In this document: piece by piece, positions 8,250 to 17,215 of the stretch
How the letters are laid out: each line of letters starts with the position of its first letter
Position numbering within the stretch: position 1 is the first letter of the stretch
NCBI GenBank assembly: GCA_937920635.1
Contig: CAKZUE010000013.1
Span: forward strand, 62,001 to 126,000
Length of the DNA stretch: 64,000 bases
Reading direction: 5' to 3'
DNA from: an uncultured Bryobacteraceae bacterium
GTDB taxonomy: Bacteria > Acidobacteriota > Terriglobia > Bryobacterales > Bryobacteraceae
The notes under the pieces: model-generated
Told to the model about the DNA's origin: nothing
What the model saw: only the letters and a program-made list of their open reading frames with translations
Databases searched by the model: none
Made by a program: the position numbers and the translations under genes

Positions 8250-8653
8250 GTCGCCGCTCCGGCGCCGCTTTCGGAGTTTTCAGGCTGCGGGCGCACCATG
8301 CGGCGGATCAGCCAGACCACCAGCCCGAGCCCCAGGACAGACGCGATGATCGGGATTGTGTAAGCCCAGACGCGCAGTCCGCCTTCCGGCTCCATCAGGA
8401 TGCGCGTTCCGTACTTCGCTTTGTAGAAGTCGAGGATCTCGCGGTCGCTCCGTCCTTCGTTGACCATCCGCGCGATTTCGGCGCGCATCTCGGCAGCCAC
8501 CTCGCTGCGGTGCATGGCCACGCTCTCGCTCCAGCAGCAGGGGGCGATCAGCTTCTCCTGAAGCGCGCGAATCCTGTTTGAAACCTGCCCCCAGAGGGCA
8601 GCAGCCAGAACCAACCCGGCAACCAGCAGAACGAATGTTCGGTTGCGTTGCAT
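8246..8653 (-). CDS. CcmH/CycL-like cytochrome c maturation protein with CC motif
   Basis: A 135-residue membrane protein: N-terminal signal/anchor (7-22), a short helical domain, and a C-terminal membrane helix (about 97-116). The helical domain has the CcmH pattern of a Cys motif followed by a conserved helix (MRAEIARMVNEGRSDREILDFYKAKYG). Canonical CcmH has LRCxxCQ to reduce apocytochrome c for haem attachment; here the site reads LIAPCCWSES, with adjacent Cys39-Cys40. That could change its redox chemistry or partner. The start at 8653 follows GGGAGGA. No other ccm genes are near, so the assignment rests on the sequence alone. Confidence 0.75.
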   Translation of the reverse strand: MQRNRTFVLLVAGLVLAAALWGQVSNRIRALQEKLIAPCCWSESVAMHRSEVAAEMRAEIARMVNEGRSDREILDFYKAKYGTRILMEPEGGLRVWAYTIPIIASVLGLGLVVWLIRRMVRPQPENSESGAGAAT

Positions 8654-8914
8654 CGCGTCCTCCCCTCTTTCCGAGCCGGGACGGCAACCCGCGCCGGAGA
8701 CCGCACGCTCGATACACGGCAGGCGCATCGCACGCCGCCCTTCTCCATTGTAGAGAGAACCGCAAGAGCCCCGCAGGCTCAGGCGCGCGTTGCTGATGGG
8801 GCTGCGGGCGGCCATGCGGCCCTTGCGGAAGGCGCACCCTCCGGCGGGTGGATCCGCAAGTGATCGGATACACTCGATATTTGGGCCAGTCCCGGCGTGC
8901 CGGAGGATTTGCAT

Positions 8915-9727
8915 TTGCCCGAAATTCTGAAAGACATCCTGAGCACCGCGCCGCCATTCACCTTCACCGGCGCTCTCGACATCATTCTGGTGGCGGCGCT
9001 GATCTATCAGGTGTTTCTGTTGATTCGCGGGCGGCGCGCCGTGCATGTCCTGGTGGGATTTGCAATTGTTCTGGCTGTATACATTCTCTCCGTCACGGCG
9101 GGTCTGACGGTGCTGAGGACCATTCTGGAGGGATTGGCGCCGTACACGGCGTTCGCTTTGATCGTGATGTTCCAGGGGGAAATCCGGCGGATGCTGACGA
9201 GCATCGGCGAGCGGAAGTGGGCGGGATTCGGGGCCAGGGTTGAGTCGCGCGAAGTGGCCGAAGAAATCGTGCTGGCGGTGAGTCATCTGGCAGCGCACCG
9301 CATCGGCGCGCTGATTGTGATCGAAGGGGAAGTGGGGCTGCGCACGTTCATCGAAAGCGGCGTGCCTATCGACGCCCGGGTGACGCGCGATCTGCTGCTG
9401 GCGATCTTCCAGCCCGGCGGACCGCTCCACGACGGGGCGGCGATTGTGACGGGCGGGCGGCTGGCGGCGGCGTCCTGCTTCCTGCCGCTGACCATGAATC
9501 CGGAGCTGTCGCGCGTGTTCGGCACGCGCCACCGGGCGGCGATCGGCGTCAGTGAAGACTCCGACTGTCTGGCCATCGTGGTGAGCGAGGAGCGGGGCGC
9601 GATCTCGGTGGCGTCGGCAGGAGAACTGGAAAGCGACATCACGGCGGAGCGGCTGGCCGAGAGGCTCAGCCACCCCGTCAGAAGAGGCTGGCGTACTGCC
9701 GCGGCGCGCGAGGGGACCCGGCCATGA
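8915..9727 (+). CDS. cdaA: diadenylate cyclase CdaA
   Basis: A membrane-bound enzyme that makes cyclic di-AMP from two ATP. Three hydrophobic segments in the first 100 residues precede a DisA_N-type domain with the catalytic DGA motif (PLHDGAAIV) and the RHR motif (TRHRAAIGVSE). I place the start at the TTG at 8915, because GGAGG at 8902-8906 is spaced 8 bases from it. This gives 270 residues beginning PEILKDILS; an upstream GTG at 8897 lacks a ribosome site. The stop overlaps the next gene in an ATGA. The order cdaA-cdaR-glmM is the known c-di-AMP operon of Firmicutes and others. Confidence 0.93.
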   Translation: MPEILKDILSTAPPFTFTGALDIILVAALIYQVFLLIRGRRAVHVLVGFAIVLAVYILSVTAGLTVLRTILEGLAPYTAFALIVMFQGEIRRMLTSIGERKWAGFGARVESREVAEEIVLAVSHLAAHRIGALIVIEGEVGLRTFIESGVPIDARVTRDLLLAIFQPGGPLHDGAAIVTGGRLAAASCFLPLTMNPELSRVFGTRHRAAIGVSEDSDCLAIVVSEERGAISVASAGELESDITAERLAERLSHPVRRGWRTAAAREGTRP

Positions 9728-10410
9728 AGCGCTTCTTCACACAACACCTTGGGTTGAAGCTCTTTTCGCTGGCGTCCGCAACCACGTTGTGGTTTCTGCT
9801 CAGCGGCTCGCGCGAACTGACGACAGCCATCACTGTTCCCGTGCAGTACCGGAACATTCCCACGCATCTGGAGATCGGCCCGAACCTTGTGGAACAGGTG
9901 CGGTTGATCGTGCGCGGCCCCTCGCCTCTGTTGAGCCGTATCTCCAATTCGCCGCCGCCGGTGGTCCTGGATCTCGACCGCGTCAGGCGGGAAGGCGTGA
10001 CTACATTTTCCATTCGCCGGACCGACGTGGACCTGCCGGCGGGTGTCGTGCTGGAACGCGCCATCCCGTCGCAGATCCAGATCCGCACAGAGCGGCGAGA
10101 GGTCAAGGACGTGACGGTGATTCCCGTATTCGAGAACGTGCCGGATGGCTACCGTGTGGAATCCTGGACCGCCGTGCCGCCCCGGCTGCCGCTTTCCGGT
10201 CCGAAGAGCCGCCTGGATTTGATCGACTCCGTGCGCACGGATCCGATCGACCTGAGGGCGCATCCTGCCGGAGAGCAGGTGACGACAACCGCATTCGCGG
10301 GCGATTCCCATGCGCACTTCCTCGCATCGCCGCTCGTCAGGGTGCGCTACACACTGCGCCCCGCACATCAGGCGGAAGAAGAACCACGGCCGAAAAAGGA
10401 GAAGCGTTGA
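9724..10410 (+). CDS. cdaR: CdaR, YbbR-domain regulator of diadenylate cyclase
   Basis: A 228-residue membrane-anchored protein: one N-terminal helix (about 8-28) and an extracytoplasmic part with YbbR-type beta repeats, for example ITVPVQYRNIP and KDVTVIPVFENVPDGY. A charged Lys/Glu tail closes it. In other bacteria CdaR contacts CdaA through the membrane and modulates c-di-AMP output. Its ATG overlaps the cdaA stop (ATGA) and its stop overlaps the glmM start, so all three are probably translationally coupled. Firmicute CdaR usually has more YbbR repeats than I see here. Confidence 0.88.
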   Translation: MKRFFTQHLGLKLFSLASATTLWFLLSGSRELTTAITVPVQYRNIPTHLEIGPNLVEQVRLIVRGPSPLLSRISNSPPPVVLDLDRVRREGVTTFSIRRTDVDLPAGVVLERAIPSQIQIRTERREVKDVTVIPVFENVPDGYRVESWTAVPPRLPLSGPKSRLDLIDSVRTDPIDLRAHPAGEQVTTTAFAGDSHAHFLASPLVRVRYTLRPAHQAEEEPRPKKEKR

Positions 10411-11729
10411 GCAAGAGAAGACTGTTCGGGACCGATGGCATCCGCGGCGTGGCGGGCCAGCCTCCGCTGGACGCGCGCACGGTGTTCGCATTCGGCGCCG
10501 CGTTGGGGGAATGGGCGGCCAGGCACGGCTCGCGGCGCGTGCTCATCGGCATGGACACGCGGGAATCCGGCCCCGGACTGGCAGCCCTTGCCGCGGCGGG
10601 TCTTCGTTCGGCCGGAGCCGAGCCGCTGTCGGCGGGAGTCGTCACCACGCCCGCCGTAGCCTATCTGACGAAAACCGGGCCCTTCTCGGCCGGCCTGATG
10701 ATCTCCGCTTCGCACAATCCGTATCATGACAACGGGCTGAAGGTCTTCGCCCACGACGGACTGAAGCTGCCAGACGAAGAAGAGCTGCGGATGGAAACCC
10801 GCATCTTCGAGATCCTGGAGTCCGCGCCCGGCCCGCCGCCGGAACAGACCCTTTCCGGCGAAGATCAGCTAGCCGCCGCCTATCTGGATTTCCTGGCTTC
10901 GGCCGCGCCGCATGGATTGAGCGGATTGACCGTTGTGCTGGATTGCGCCAACGGCGCCGCTTTCCGCCTTGCCCCGGCGCTGTTCCGGAGACTGGGCGCG
11001 CGCGTCGTGGAGACGGCCTGCCAGCCCGATGGCCGCAACATCAACGACGGCTGCGGCGCGCTGCACGTGGAATCGCTGCGCCAGCGCGTTGTTGCCGAGC
11101 GGGCCGACTTCGGGGCGGCGTTCGATGGGGACGCCGACCGCTGCATTCTGGTCAGCCATTCCGGCAAGGTGCTGGACGGCGACCATATCCTGCTGATTGC
11201 CGGACGCCACCTGCGCCCGCGCGCGGTGGTGGCCACTGTCATGTCCAATCTGGGACTGGAGAGGGCGCTCGCACAGGACGGGATCGGACTGGTCCGCACC
11301 TCCGTGGGCGACCGTTATGTGCTCGAGGAGATGCTGCGCCAAGACCTCCCGCTTGGGGGCGAGCAGAGCGGTCACGTGATCTTCCGCACCTATTCCACTG
11401 CGGGCGATGGCATGCTGACGGCGTTGCAGGCCATCTCCGTGGCGCGGGCCGGCGGCGCCACGCTGGATGATCTGACGAGCGATTTCGTCTCGTATCCGCA
11501 ACGGCTGATCAATGTCCGCTTCCGCGAAAAAAAGCCGCTCGACCAGCTCGCCGCGGTGCAGCAGGAGATCCGCGAAACCGAACAGGAATTCGGTCCCGCG
11601 GGCCGCGTTCTGGTGCGCTTTTCGGGAACCGAACCGCTGGCCCGCATCATGGTGGAAGGCCCAGACGCGGAGCGGGTGGAGTATCGTGCCCGCAGGATTG
11701 CCGCCGCCATCGAAGCGGCCCTGTCCTGA
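10407..11729 (+). CDS. glmM: phosphoglucosamine mutase GlmM
   Basis: A 440-residue enzyme that interconverts glucosamine-6-phosphate and glucosamine-1-phosphate for UDP-GlcNAc and cell-wall synthesis. The start is a TTG at 10407, overlapping the cdaR stop (TTGA), with AAGGAG five bases upstream. It begins SKRRLFGTDGIRG, the exact family N terminus. The phosphoserine is S102 in SASHNPYHDNG, the metal loop is DGDADR (about 244-249), sugar binding uses GGEQSGH, and the phosphate-binding loop is RFSGTEPLARIM near the end. In Firmicutes GlmM binds and restrains CdaA, so the operon links wall precursor synthesis with c-di-AMP. Confidence 0.95.
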   Translation: MSKRRLFGTDGIRGVAGQPPLDARTVFAFGAALGEWAARHGSRRVLIGMDTRESGPGLAALAAAGLRSAGAEPLSAGVVTTPAVAYLTKTGPFSAGLMISASHNPYHDNGLKVFAHDGLKLPDEEELRMETRIFEILESAPGPPPEQTLSGEDQLAAAYLDFLASAAPHGLSGLTVVLDCANGAAFRLAPALFRRLGARVVETACQPDGRNINDGCGALHVESLRQRVVAERADFGAAFDGDADRCILVSHSGKVLDGDHILLIAGRHLRPRAVVATVMSNLGLERALAQDGIGLVRTSVGDRYVLEEMLRQDLPLGGEQSGHVIFRTYSTAGDGMLTALQAISVARAGGATLDDLTSDFVSYPQRLINVRFREKKPLDQLAAVQQEIRETEQEFGPAGRVLVRFSGTEPLARIMVEGPDAERVEYRARRIAAAIEAALS

Positions 11730-11986
11730 TCCAAGCCGGGTTTCCGGGGCGCGAGGCATCGGCGCGCCGGCAGTGGCGATTGGTCGTCTGACAGCGAGCG
11801 GCCCGGTCAAGTCATTCCAGGCGCTGTCGAAAATCCCCAAAGTCACAGTCCATGGCTCGCCATGTCCAGAGCGCCAAAAAGACGCCGAACGCCCGCCTGG
11901 CGGCAGTATCATGCAGGATGATGCCGGCGCCCTGCTGCCAGGCCGGGGGCGCAGGGATCAGCGGAACAGAAAGGACAGACTCCCCG

Positions 11987-13471
11987 ATGCAACTCCATCG
12001 AAGCAAGCCGGGCGCGGCCGTTTGCGTTTGGCGCCTGGCAGCCCTGACGGCCTTCCTTTGCGCCGGCGCGGCCACGGCGCAGCAGCGTGTGGTTGTGCGG
12101 CCCGCCGACACCGGGCGCGCGCTGCGCAACCCCGGCATGGGTTGGAACTTCCATCATTACGACAACACGATGGACCGTTATGGAACGCATCTGGAGCCGT
12201 CGGACACGGTGGAGGACTTCCCCGGCGCGAGCGTCATTTACCTGCGTCTCGCCTGGTCTTACCTCGAGCCCGAAGAGGGCGTGTACAACTGGTCCATTCT
12301 GGACACGCCGGCGCAGCGGTGGCTGGCGAAGGGCTTTCAGATCGCGCTGCGGATCTCGTGCGCGGAGTCCAGCCCGCAGCAGCCGTACGCCACGCCGAAG
12401 TGGGTCCGGGACGCGGGCGCGAAGGGCCACACATTCTCGCGAGGCAAGGGAGCAGACCCGGCGGGGGAGAGCTGGGAGCCGAAGTACGACGATCCCGTGT
12501 TCCTGGAGAAGCTCGACCGTTTTCTGGCGGCGCTGGCCCAGCGCTACGACGGCAGCCCGGAGGTCGCGTTCATCGACGCCGGATCGTTCGGCGTGTGGGG
12601 CGAAGGGCACACGGGCGCATCGTCGCGCCTGCCCTACGATGCCCGCACCCTCAAGCTCCATCTCGACCTGTACCGGAAACACTTCCGGCGCACGCTGCTG
12701 GCGGCGAACGACGATTTCGCCAATCAGGGGCGGGGGCTGGAGATCCTGCACTACGCCCGGGACCTGGGCATGACGCTGCGCGACGACAGCATTCTGGTGG
12801 AGTGCGGAGACCGTGCCTACCACAAGGCGTATCTGGCGGATCTGTTCTGGCCGCGCCTGCCGGTGATCCTCGAAATGGAGCACTACGGGCATTCGGTGCA
12901 GCGCGGCTGCTGGGGCGACGGCAGCCTGTATCTGAAGGCGATCGAGGACCATCATGCCTCGTACGCCACCGTCCACTGGCAGCCGCGCGAGTTCCTTGAA
13001 AAGAACCGTGAACTCGTCGACAGAATCAATCTGCGTCTCGGCTACCGGTTGCAGTTGCTGGAGGCGTCATGGCCGGAAGAGATCGGCCGTACGCAACCGT
13101 TGCTGCTGGGCTACCGGTGGCGCAATGCCGGTGTGGCGCCCTGTTATGCGGGCGGCTATCCGGCCATCACGCTGAAGGACGCGAAAGGCGGCATTGCGGC
13201 GGTGCTCGTGGACGAAGGCTTTGATGTGCGCGTGCTGCCCGTGGGACCGCCGGGCAAAGCGCTCGCTGTCGGACGCACGGAAAAGTCCACGCACCAGGCG
13301 GACCGCCCCCTGGCGGCGCTGCGCCTGCCTCCGGATCCGATCCTGAAGCCCGGAGAATACGACGTGTTCGTCTCAGTGGGAACCCGGACAGGCACACCGC
13401 GCATCGAACTGCCGCTGCCGGACGGCGACGGGCATCGGCGGTACCGGCTGGGGAAGCTCCGGGTCCGGTAG
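11987..13471 (+). CDS. secreted DUF4832-type TIM-barrel glycosidase-like protein
   Basis: A 494-residue exported protein. I chose the ATG at 11987 (AAGGA upstream) because it gives a signal sequence ending AGAATA-Q. The mature part begins with a beta/alpha barrel resembling GH42-like folds: NPGMGWNFHHYDN, then YLRLAWSYLEPEEGVYNW, where a barrel Glu follows the Trp strand, and SFGVWGEGH. A beta-sandwich region of DUF4832 style ends the protein (LGYRWRNAGVAPCY, LPDGDGHRRYRLGKLRV). The family is uncharacterised and probably acts on polysaccharides. It stands alone, with about 250 bases without a gene upstream, in which I see nothing convincing. Confidence 0.75.
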   Translation: MQLHRSKPGAAVCVWRLAALTAFLCAGAATAQQRVVVRPADTGRALRNPGMGWNFHHYDNTMDRYGTHLEPSDTVEDFPGASVIYLRLAWSYLEPEEGVYNWSILDTPAQRWLAKGFQIALRISCAESSPQQPYATPKWVRDAGAKGHTFSRGKGADPAGESWEPKYDDPVFLEKLDRFLAALAQRYDGSPEVAFIDAGSFGVWGEGHTGASSRLPYDARTLKLHLDLYRKHFRRTLLAANDDFANQGRGLEILHYARDLGMTLRDDSILVECGDRAYHKAYLADLFWPRLPVILEMEHYGHSVQRGCWGDGSLYLKAIEDHHASYATVHWQPREFLEKNRELVDRINLRLGYRLQLLEASWPEEIGRTQPLLLGYRWRNAGVAPCYAGGYPAITLKDAKGGIAAVLVDEGFDVRVLPVGPPGKALAVGRTEKSTHQADRPLAALRLPPDPILKPGEYDVFVSVGTRTGTPRIELPLPDGDGHRRYRLGKLRVR

Positions 13472-13490
13472 AATCCTGCGCCGGGCAGGC

Positions 13491-13508
13491 GGAGCTGTTT
13501 ACTGCTCC
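13491..13508. terminator. weak hairpin between convergent genes
   Basis: GGAGC (13491-13495) pairs with GCTCC (13504-13508) around an 8-base loop in the 38-base gap between two convergent genes. The stem is only 5 bp and has no U tract, so it is a position-based guess. Confidence 0.22.
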
Positions 13509-13509
13509 C

Positions 13510-14943
13510 TCAACCTTCCACCCGCCAGGAGATGAGTTTGATCTCGGTCATTTCTTCGATGGCGAAGCGCGGACCTTCGCGGCCCGTGCCGCTGAGTTTG
13601 ACGCCGCCATAGGGCATCTGATCGACGCGGAGCTGAGGCACGTCGTTGATCAGGAAACCGCCCACGTGGACGCGGCGCGCGGCGCGGAAGGCCTTTTCGA
13701 TGTCGCGCGTGAAGATGGAGGCTTGCAGACCGTAAGGGGAATCGTTGACGGCGGCGATGGCTTCGTCGAGCTCGCGGAAGCGGTTGATGCCCGCCACCGG
13801 GCCGAACGCTTCCTGGGCGAAGATGCGCGTCTGAGGCGGGACGTCGGCGAGCACGGCAGGCTGGACCGTGGCGCCCTGGCGGCCTCCGCCGGTAACAAGA
13901 CGCGCGCCGGATTCGACGGCTTCCCCGATCCAGGAGACGACGCGGTGCGCCTCGCTCTCCGTGATCAGAGAGGTGACCGCGGCGTCTTCATCCAGCGGGT
14001 GGCCAACTGGAAGGGAAGATGCCTGCGCCGCGAAGCGTTCGACAAACTCGCCGTGGATGCTCTCCTCGGCGAAGATGCGCTGCACGGAGATGCAGACCTG
14101 GCCGGAGTTGGCGTAGGCGCCAGGGACGCAGCGGGCCACGGCGCCGTCGAGATCGGCGTCGGCGCAGACGATCACGGCGGAGTTGTTGCCGAGTTCGAGG
14201 GTCACGCGCTTCATGCCCGCTCGCGAGCGGATGCGAAGCCCGACCTCGGCGCTGCCCGTGAAGGTGATCATGCGGATGTCGGGGTGCTCGACGAGGAAAT
14301 CGCCGATGGAGCCGCCGGGACCGGTGACCACGTTGAGCGCGCCGGGCGGGAGACCAGCGTCGAGAAACAGGCGGGCCAGCAGAAGCGCGGTGACGGGCGT
14401 GGCCGAGGCGGGCTTGTGGATGACCGCGTTGCCGGCGGCAAGGGCGGGCCCGATCTTGTGCATGGAGAGGTTCAACGGGAAGTTGAACGGCGTGATGGCG
14501 GCGATGACGCCGAGCGGCTCGCGGATGAACATCGCCATGCGGCCGGCGCCAGCGGGGGCGGCGTCCATCGGGACCTCTTCTCCAGCGAGACGGTGGGCCT
14601 CCTCGGCGGAGAAGAAGAGCGTGGAGAGGGCGCGCTCGGCTTCCGCGCGGGCTTCGCGCAGGGGCTTGCCGCTTTCGCTCGAGATGGTGCGGGCAAAGGT
14701 CTCTTTGCGCTCAGCGAGCAGAGCGTGAGCGCGGAGCAGGATGGCCGCGCGCTCGGCGCGCGACATCTCCCGCATCACGGAAGCGGCGCGCTGCGCGGCT
14801 TCGACTGCCAGTTGCAGGTGTTGCTGCGAGGCGGCAAAGACGGTGGCGAAGGGCTGGCCGTCATAGGGGATGCGGACGGTGAGGGGCGTATCCGAGCGGT
14901 GCTCGGCGCCGCCAATGATCATGGGGTGTTCAGGCACGGACAT
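13510..14943 (-). CDS. NAD(P)-dependent aldehyde dehydrogenase
   Basis: A 477-residue aldehyde dehydrogenase oxidising an aldehyde to the acid. The catalytic residues are present: N154 in TPFNFP, E250 in VTLELGNNS and the nucleophile C284 in NSGQVCISVQRI. The cofactor loop FTGSAEVG follows the beta-strand near residue 228. Overall style is closest to the lactaldehyde / non-phosphorylating GAPDH-like group, but the substrate cannot be fixed. The start at 14943 (MSVPEHP) has no clear ribosome site; the frame is open upstream with non-family sequence. It is separated from the upstream YbcI-like gene by 135 bases without other features. Confidence 0.88.
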   Translation of the reverse strand: MSVPEHPMIIGGAEHRSDTPLTVRIPYDGQPFATVFAASQQHLQLAVEAAQRAASVMREMSRAERAAILLRAHALLAERKETFARTISSESGKPLREARAEAERALSTLFFSAEEAHRLAGEEVPMDAAPAGAGRMAMFIREPLGVIAAITPFNFPLNLSMHKIGPALAAGNAVIHKPASATPVTALLLARLFLDAGLPPGALNVVTGPGGSIGDFLVEHPDIRMITFTGSAEVGLRIRSRAGMKRVTLELGNNSAVIVCADADLDGAVARCVPGAYANSGQVCISVQRIFAEESIHGEFVERFAAQASSLPVGHPLDEDAAVTSLITESEAHRVVSWIGEAVESGARLVTGGGRQGATVQPAVLADVPPQTRIFAQEAFGPVAGINRFRELDEAIAAVNDSPYGLQASIFTRDIEKAFRAARRVHVGGFLINDVPQLRVDQMPYGGVKLSGTGREGPRFAIEEMTEIKLISWRVEG

Positions 14944-15078
14944 GGTCAGGAAAAAGGGGACAGGAACACAATACACCTTTTCGCTGAGCGCCCACCCCAT
15001 TCTGCCGCGTGGCCGGCTCCGGCGTCCGTAAGCGGGCCTCAAATGAAGCCGGGGGCAGCAGGAGAAAACCGGCCCGCT

Positions 15079-16113
15079 TCAGTCGCGGTTGCGCCGCCCC
15101 TGCGGCGCTTCAGTGGCGGAGGGGGTGCGCGCGAAGGAGAACTCCTCGCGGAGCACACGGCCGCGGGCATCGATGAGGAAAGAGGCGACGAAGGCGTTGC
15201 CTTCAGGAGGGCCGAAACGCAGATCGGTGATGCGGACCAGCGTGGCGCCCTCGGGATCGGGTGCGGGCGTGGCGGACCAGGATTGCACTTGCGAGAAGTC
15301 CAGGAACACGCGCCCCGTCTCCGTGGCGGCGATGACGGAGCGGAAGCGCTCGACCTCCGGCTTGTAAAAGACGAGCCCGGCTTCCGGGTCAAAGGGGCGG
15401 CCCAGTTCCACAGGCACCAGCCGCCATGCGGAGCGGGTTTCGACAATGCCGGTCCACTTCCATGGGTTCGCGGGCGAGGGAGAGGCGAGGACGCGGCGGG
15501 GCGGCTCGCCCGCATAGACGCGCGAGTTGAGCTGCTCGAGCGCCTGCCCGTGCAGCAGGGCGCGCAAACCGATGATGGCGGCGAAGCCGGCGAGACCGAT
15601 CCAGGCCATCGCGCGGCCTGGTGCGCCGCGGGCGCCGATTTCGGAATAGACGAGCCGGGCGAGCATTGGCCCCAGCGTGCAGACCAGCAGAACAGCCCAG
15701 ACCCAGATATCGACGATGAACAATAGATCGAGGTGGAACCAGCGTTCCGTGAAGGGGGTCCCAAGGCGGATGCCGTAGACGTTGAGCAGGTCGAGAAGCG
15801 GGTGGGTGAGCGCCGCGATGAACGAGATCAGATACGCGTGCAGCCACAGCGCGCGATCGACGGGACCGCGGCGGCGGGCCAGCAGCCACCAGATGGGCAG
15901 AGGCGCGGCGGCGACCACAGGCAGCCAGACCAGCGAATGCGTGAAGCCGCGATGGTAGTGAAGATAGCAGATCCAGCTCTTCGCGCCCGTGAGGATGTCG
16001 ATGTCGCCGAAGTTGGCGGCGCCGACGGCCAGCGCCGTGCCGAACGGCACGCCTCGGGCGAGCCCCGTGCGCGCCAGCAGAATGCCGGTGAGCGAGTGCG
16101 TGAGGTTATCCAT
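15079..16113 (-). CDS. YbcI/DUF457-type membrane metal-dependent hydrolase
   Basis: A 344-residue integral membrane protein. It opens MDNLTHSLTG, the family signature, and has the His-rich motifs GFTHS and HPLLD, with FGDIDIL earlier. These His and Asp residues would bind a metal at the membrane face. Four to five hydrophobic helices fill residues 1-200, and the remaining 145 form a soluble extracytoplasmic or cytoplasmic beta-rich domain. The biochemical activity of the family is not established; some members are induced with DNA damage or membrane stress. Its start overlaps the end of the beta-propeller gene by 8 bases, so the two are likely co-transcribed. Confidence 0.8.
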   Translation of the reverse strand: MDNLTHSLTGILLARTGLARGVPFGTALAVGAANFGDIDILTGAKSWICYLHYHRGFTHSLVWLPVVAAAPLPIWWLLARRRGPVDRALWLHAYLISFIAALTHPLLDLLNVYGIRLGTPFTERWFHLDLLFIVDIWVWAVLLVCTLGPMLARLVYSEIGARGAPGRAMAWIGLAGFAAIIGLRALLHGQALEQLNSRVYAGEPPRRVLASPSPANPWKWTGIVETRSAWRLVPVELGRPFDPEAGLVFYKPEVERFRSVIAATETGRVFLDFSQVQSWSATPAPDPEGATLVRITDLRFGPPEGNAFVASFLIDARGRVLREEFSFARTPSATEAPQGRRNRD

Positions 16114-17215
16114 GGAGCTCCACGGCGTAGACCTGCGGGTGTCCGCTGCGATCGCTGGTGAAGATGGCGTAGCGCTCCGAAGGCGAGAAAGAAGGATGGG
16201 GATGCGTGTATTGCGGGCCGTAGACGGTGTCGGCGGCGTTCTCCATCCAGCTCAAATTCGAGCCGAGCGCGGTGCGCGCGGCAGCGAAGTCTTCCGGCAA
16301 AGCGTAACTGGACTTCGCCCACTGCGAACCGCGGTTGGAACTCTGCGAGAGCGCCACGAGGCGCTGCGCGCCGCTGGCGGCGTCGATCAGAAACAGGCCG
16401 CGGTCGGGGTGGTTGGTGTCGCAGAGGATCTGCGTGCCGGCGCGGTTGGGAGCGATGTGCCAGGCGTTGAAGGCGCAGATCCTGCGGCGCTCACGCGTCT
16501 CCCAATTCATGCGCCAGAGGGCGAAGGGCCACTCGACGTAGACAAGATCGCCCGTGCGGCCAAGAAACGTCTCGTGCACGACGAACTCATCGTTGGAGTG
16601 CTCGTAGAGGCATTCCAGTCCCGTGCCATCGCGGCGGATGCGGTGCATGCGAGGCGCGGGGTCGGCAGCGAACTCGATCCACGCGGGTTCGAGCGGGTGG
16701 AACTGCGGATGAATTACGGTGCGGGGAAAGCGGTGGAACGCCCACTGCGTGCCATCGATACGCCCCACGACCAGGCCGGCTTCGCCGCCCACCTTTGCGG
16801 CGGCGGTGATCCACTCGCCATCCGGCGAGAGGGACACTTCGCCGAACTGCGCCTGATCGAACCCTGCCACCAGGCGCTCCTCCAGCGTGTCCCTTCGGAT
16901 CTGCCAGATCGTGCCGCCGCGGACAAACAGCACGAGTTGGCCGCCGGGGTGAATCGCAGGCGAGAAGGGATGGATGGGTTCTCCCTCGGTCCACTGACGG
17001 ATCTCACCGTGCGGGAATGGCTCGATGGAGAACAGTTGCCAGACACCGCTGCGATTGCTGGCGAAGAGAAGCTCCTGTTCGTCTGGCGTGAGCGAGGAGT
17101 TGAGGAAGTAGGTGTGGTGGTTGATGCACGGGGCGCCGGTGAGGCGGTGAAGGGGTGCCCCGGCGGCGGAATCCTGTTCGAGCGAGTGTTCCGCAGGGAA
17201 GCGCGCGTTTTTCAT
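16106..17215 (-). CDS. oligogalacturonate lyase-like (PL22) beta-propeller protein
   Basis: A 369-residue beta-propeller. It has repeated strands of the type SPDGEWITAAAKVGG and FSPSERYAIFTSDRSGHPQVY. Motifs shared with PL22 lyases include NHHTYFLNSSLTPDE near the N terminus, EFVVHETFLG in the middle, DTNHPDRGLFLID, and THPHPSFSPSE near the end; the His and Gln/Arg residues in these bind Mn and the sugar in known enzymes. PL22 enzymes cleave short pectin fragments in the cytoplasm, consistent with the absence of a signal peptide. No other pectin gene is adjacent, so a related TolB-like sensor remains possible. It overlaps both neighbours slightly. Confidence 0.72.
   Translation of the reverse strand: MKNARFPAEHSLEQDSAAGAPLHRLTGAPCINHHTYFLNSSLTPDEQELLFASNRSGVWQLFSIEPFPHGEIRQWTEGEPIHPFSPAIHPGGQLVLFVRGGTIWQIRRDTLEERLVAGFDQAQFGEVSLSPDGEWITAAAKVGGEAGLVVGRIDGTQWAFHRFPRTVIHPQFHPLEPAWIEFAADPAPRMHRIRRDGTGLECLYEHSNDEFVVHETFLGRTGDLVYVEWPFALWRMNWETRERRRICAFNAWHIAPNRAGTQILCDTNHPDRGLFLIDAASGAQRLVALSQSSNRGSQWAKSSYALPEDFAAARTALGSNLSWMENAADTVYGPQYTHPHPSFSPSERYAIFTSDRSGHPQVYAVELHG

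Noticed and set aside
13666-15726. 686-codon open frame on the plus strand across the aldehyde dehydrogenase and membrane hydrolase genes
   Set aside because: It spans two well-supported minus-strand genes and has a Gly/Arg/Asp-rich composition without family motifs.
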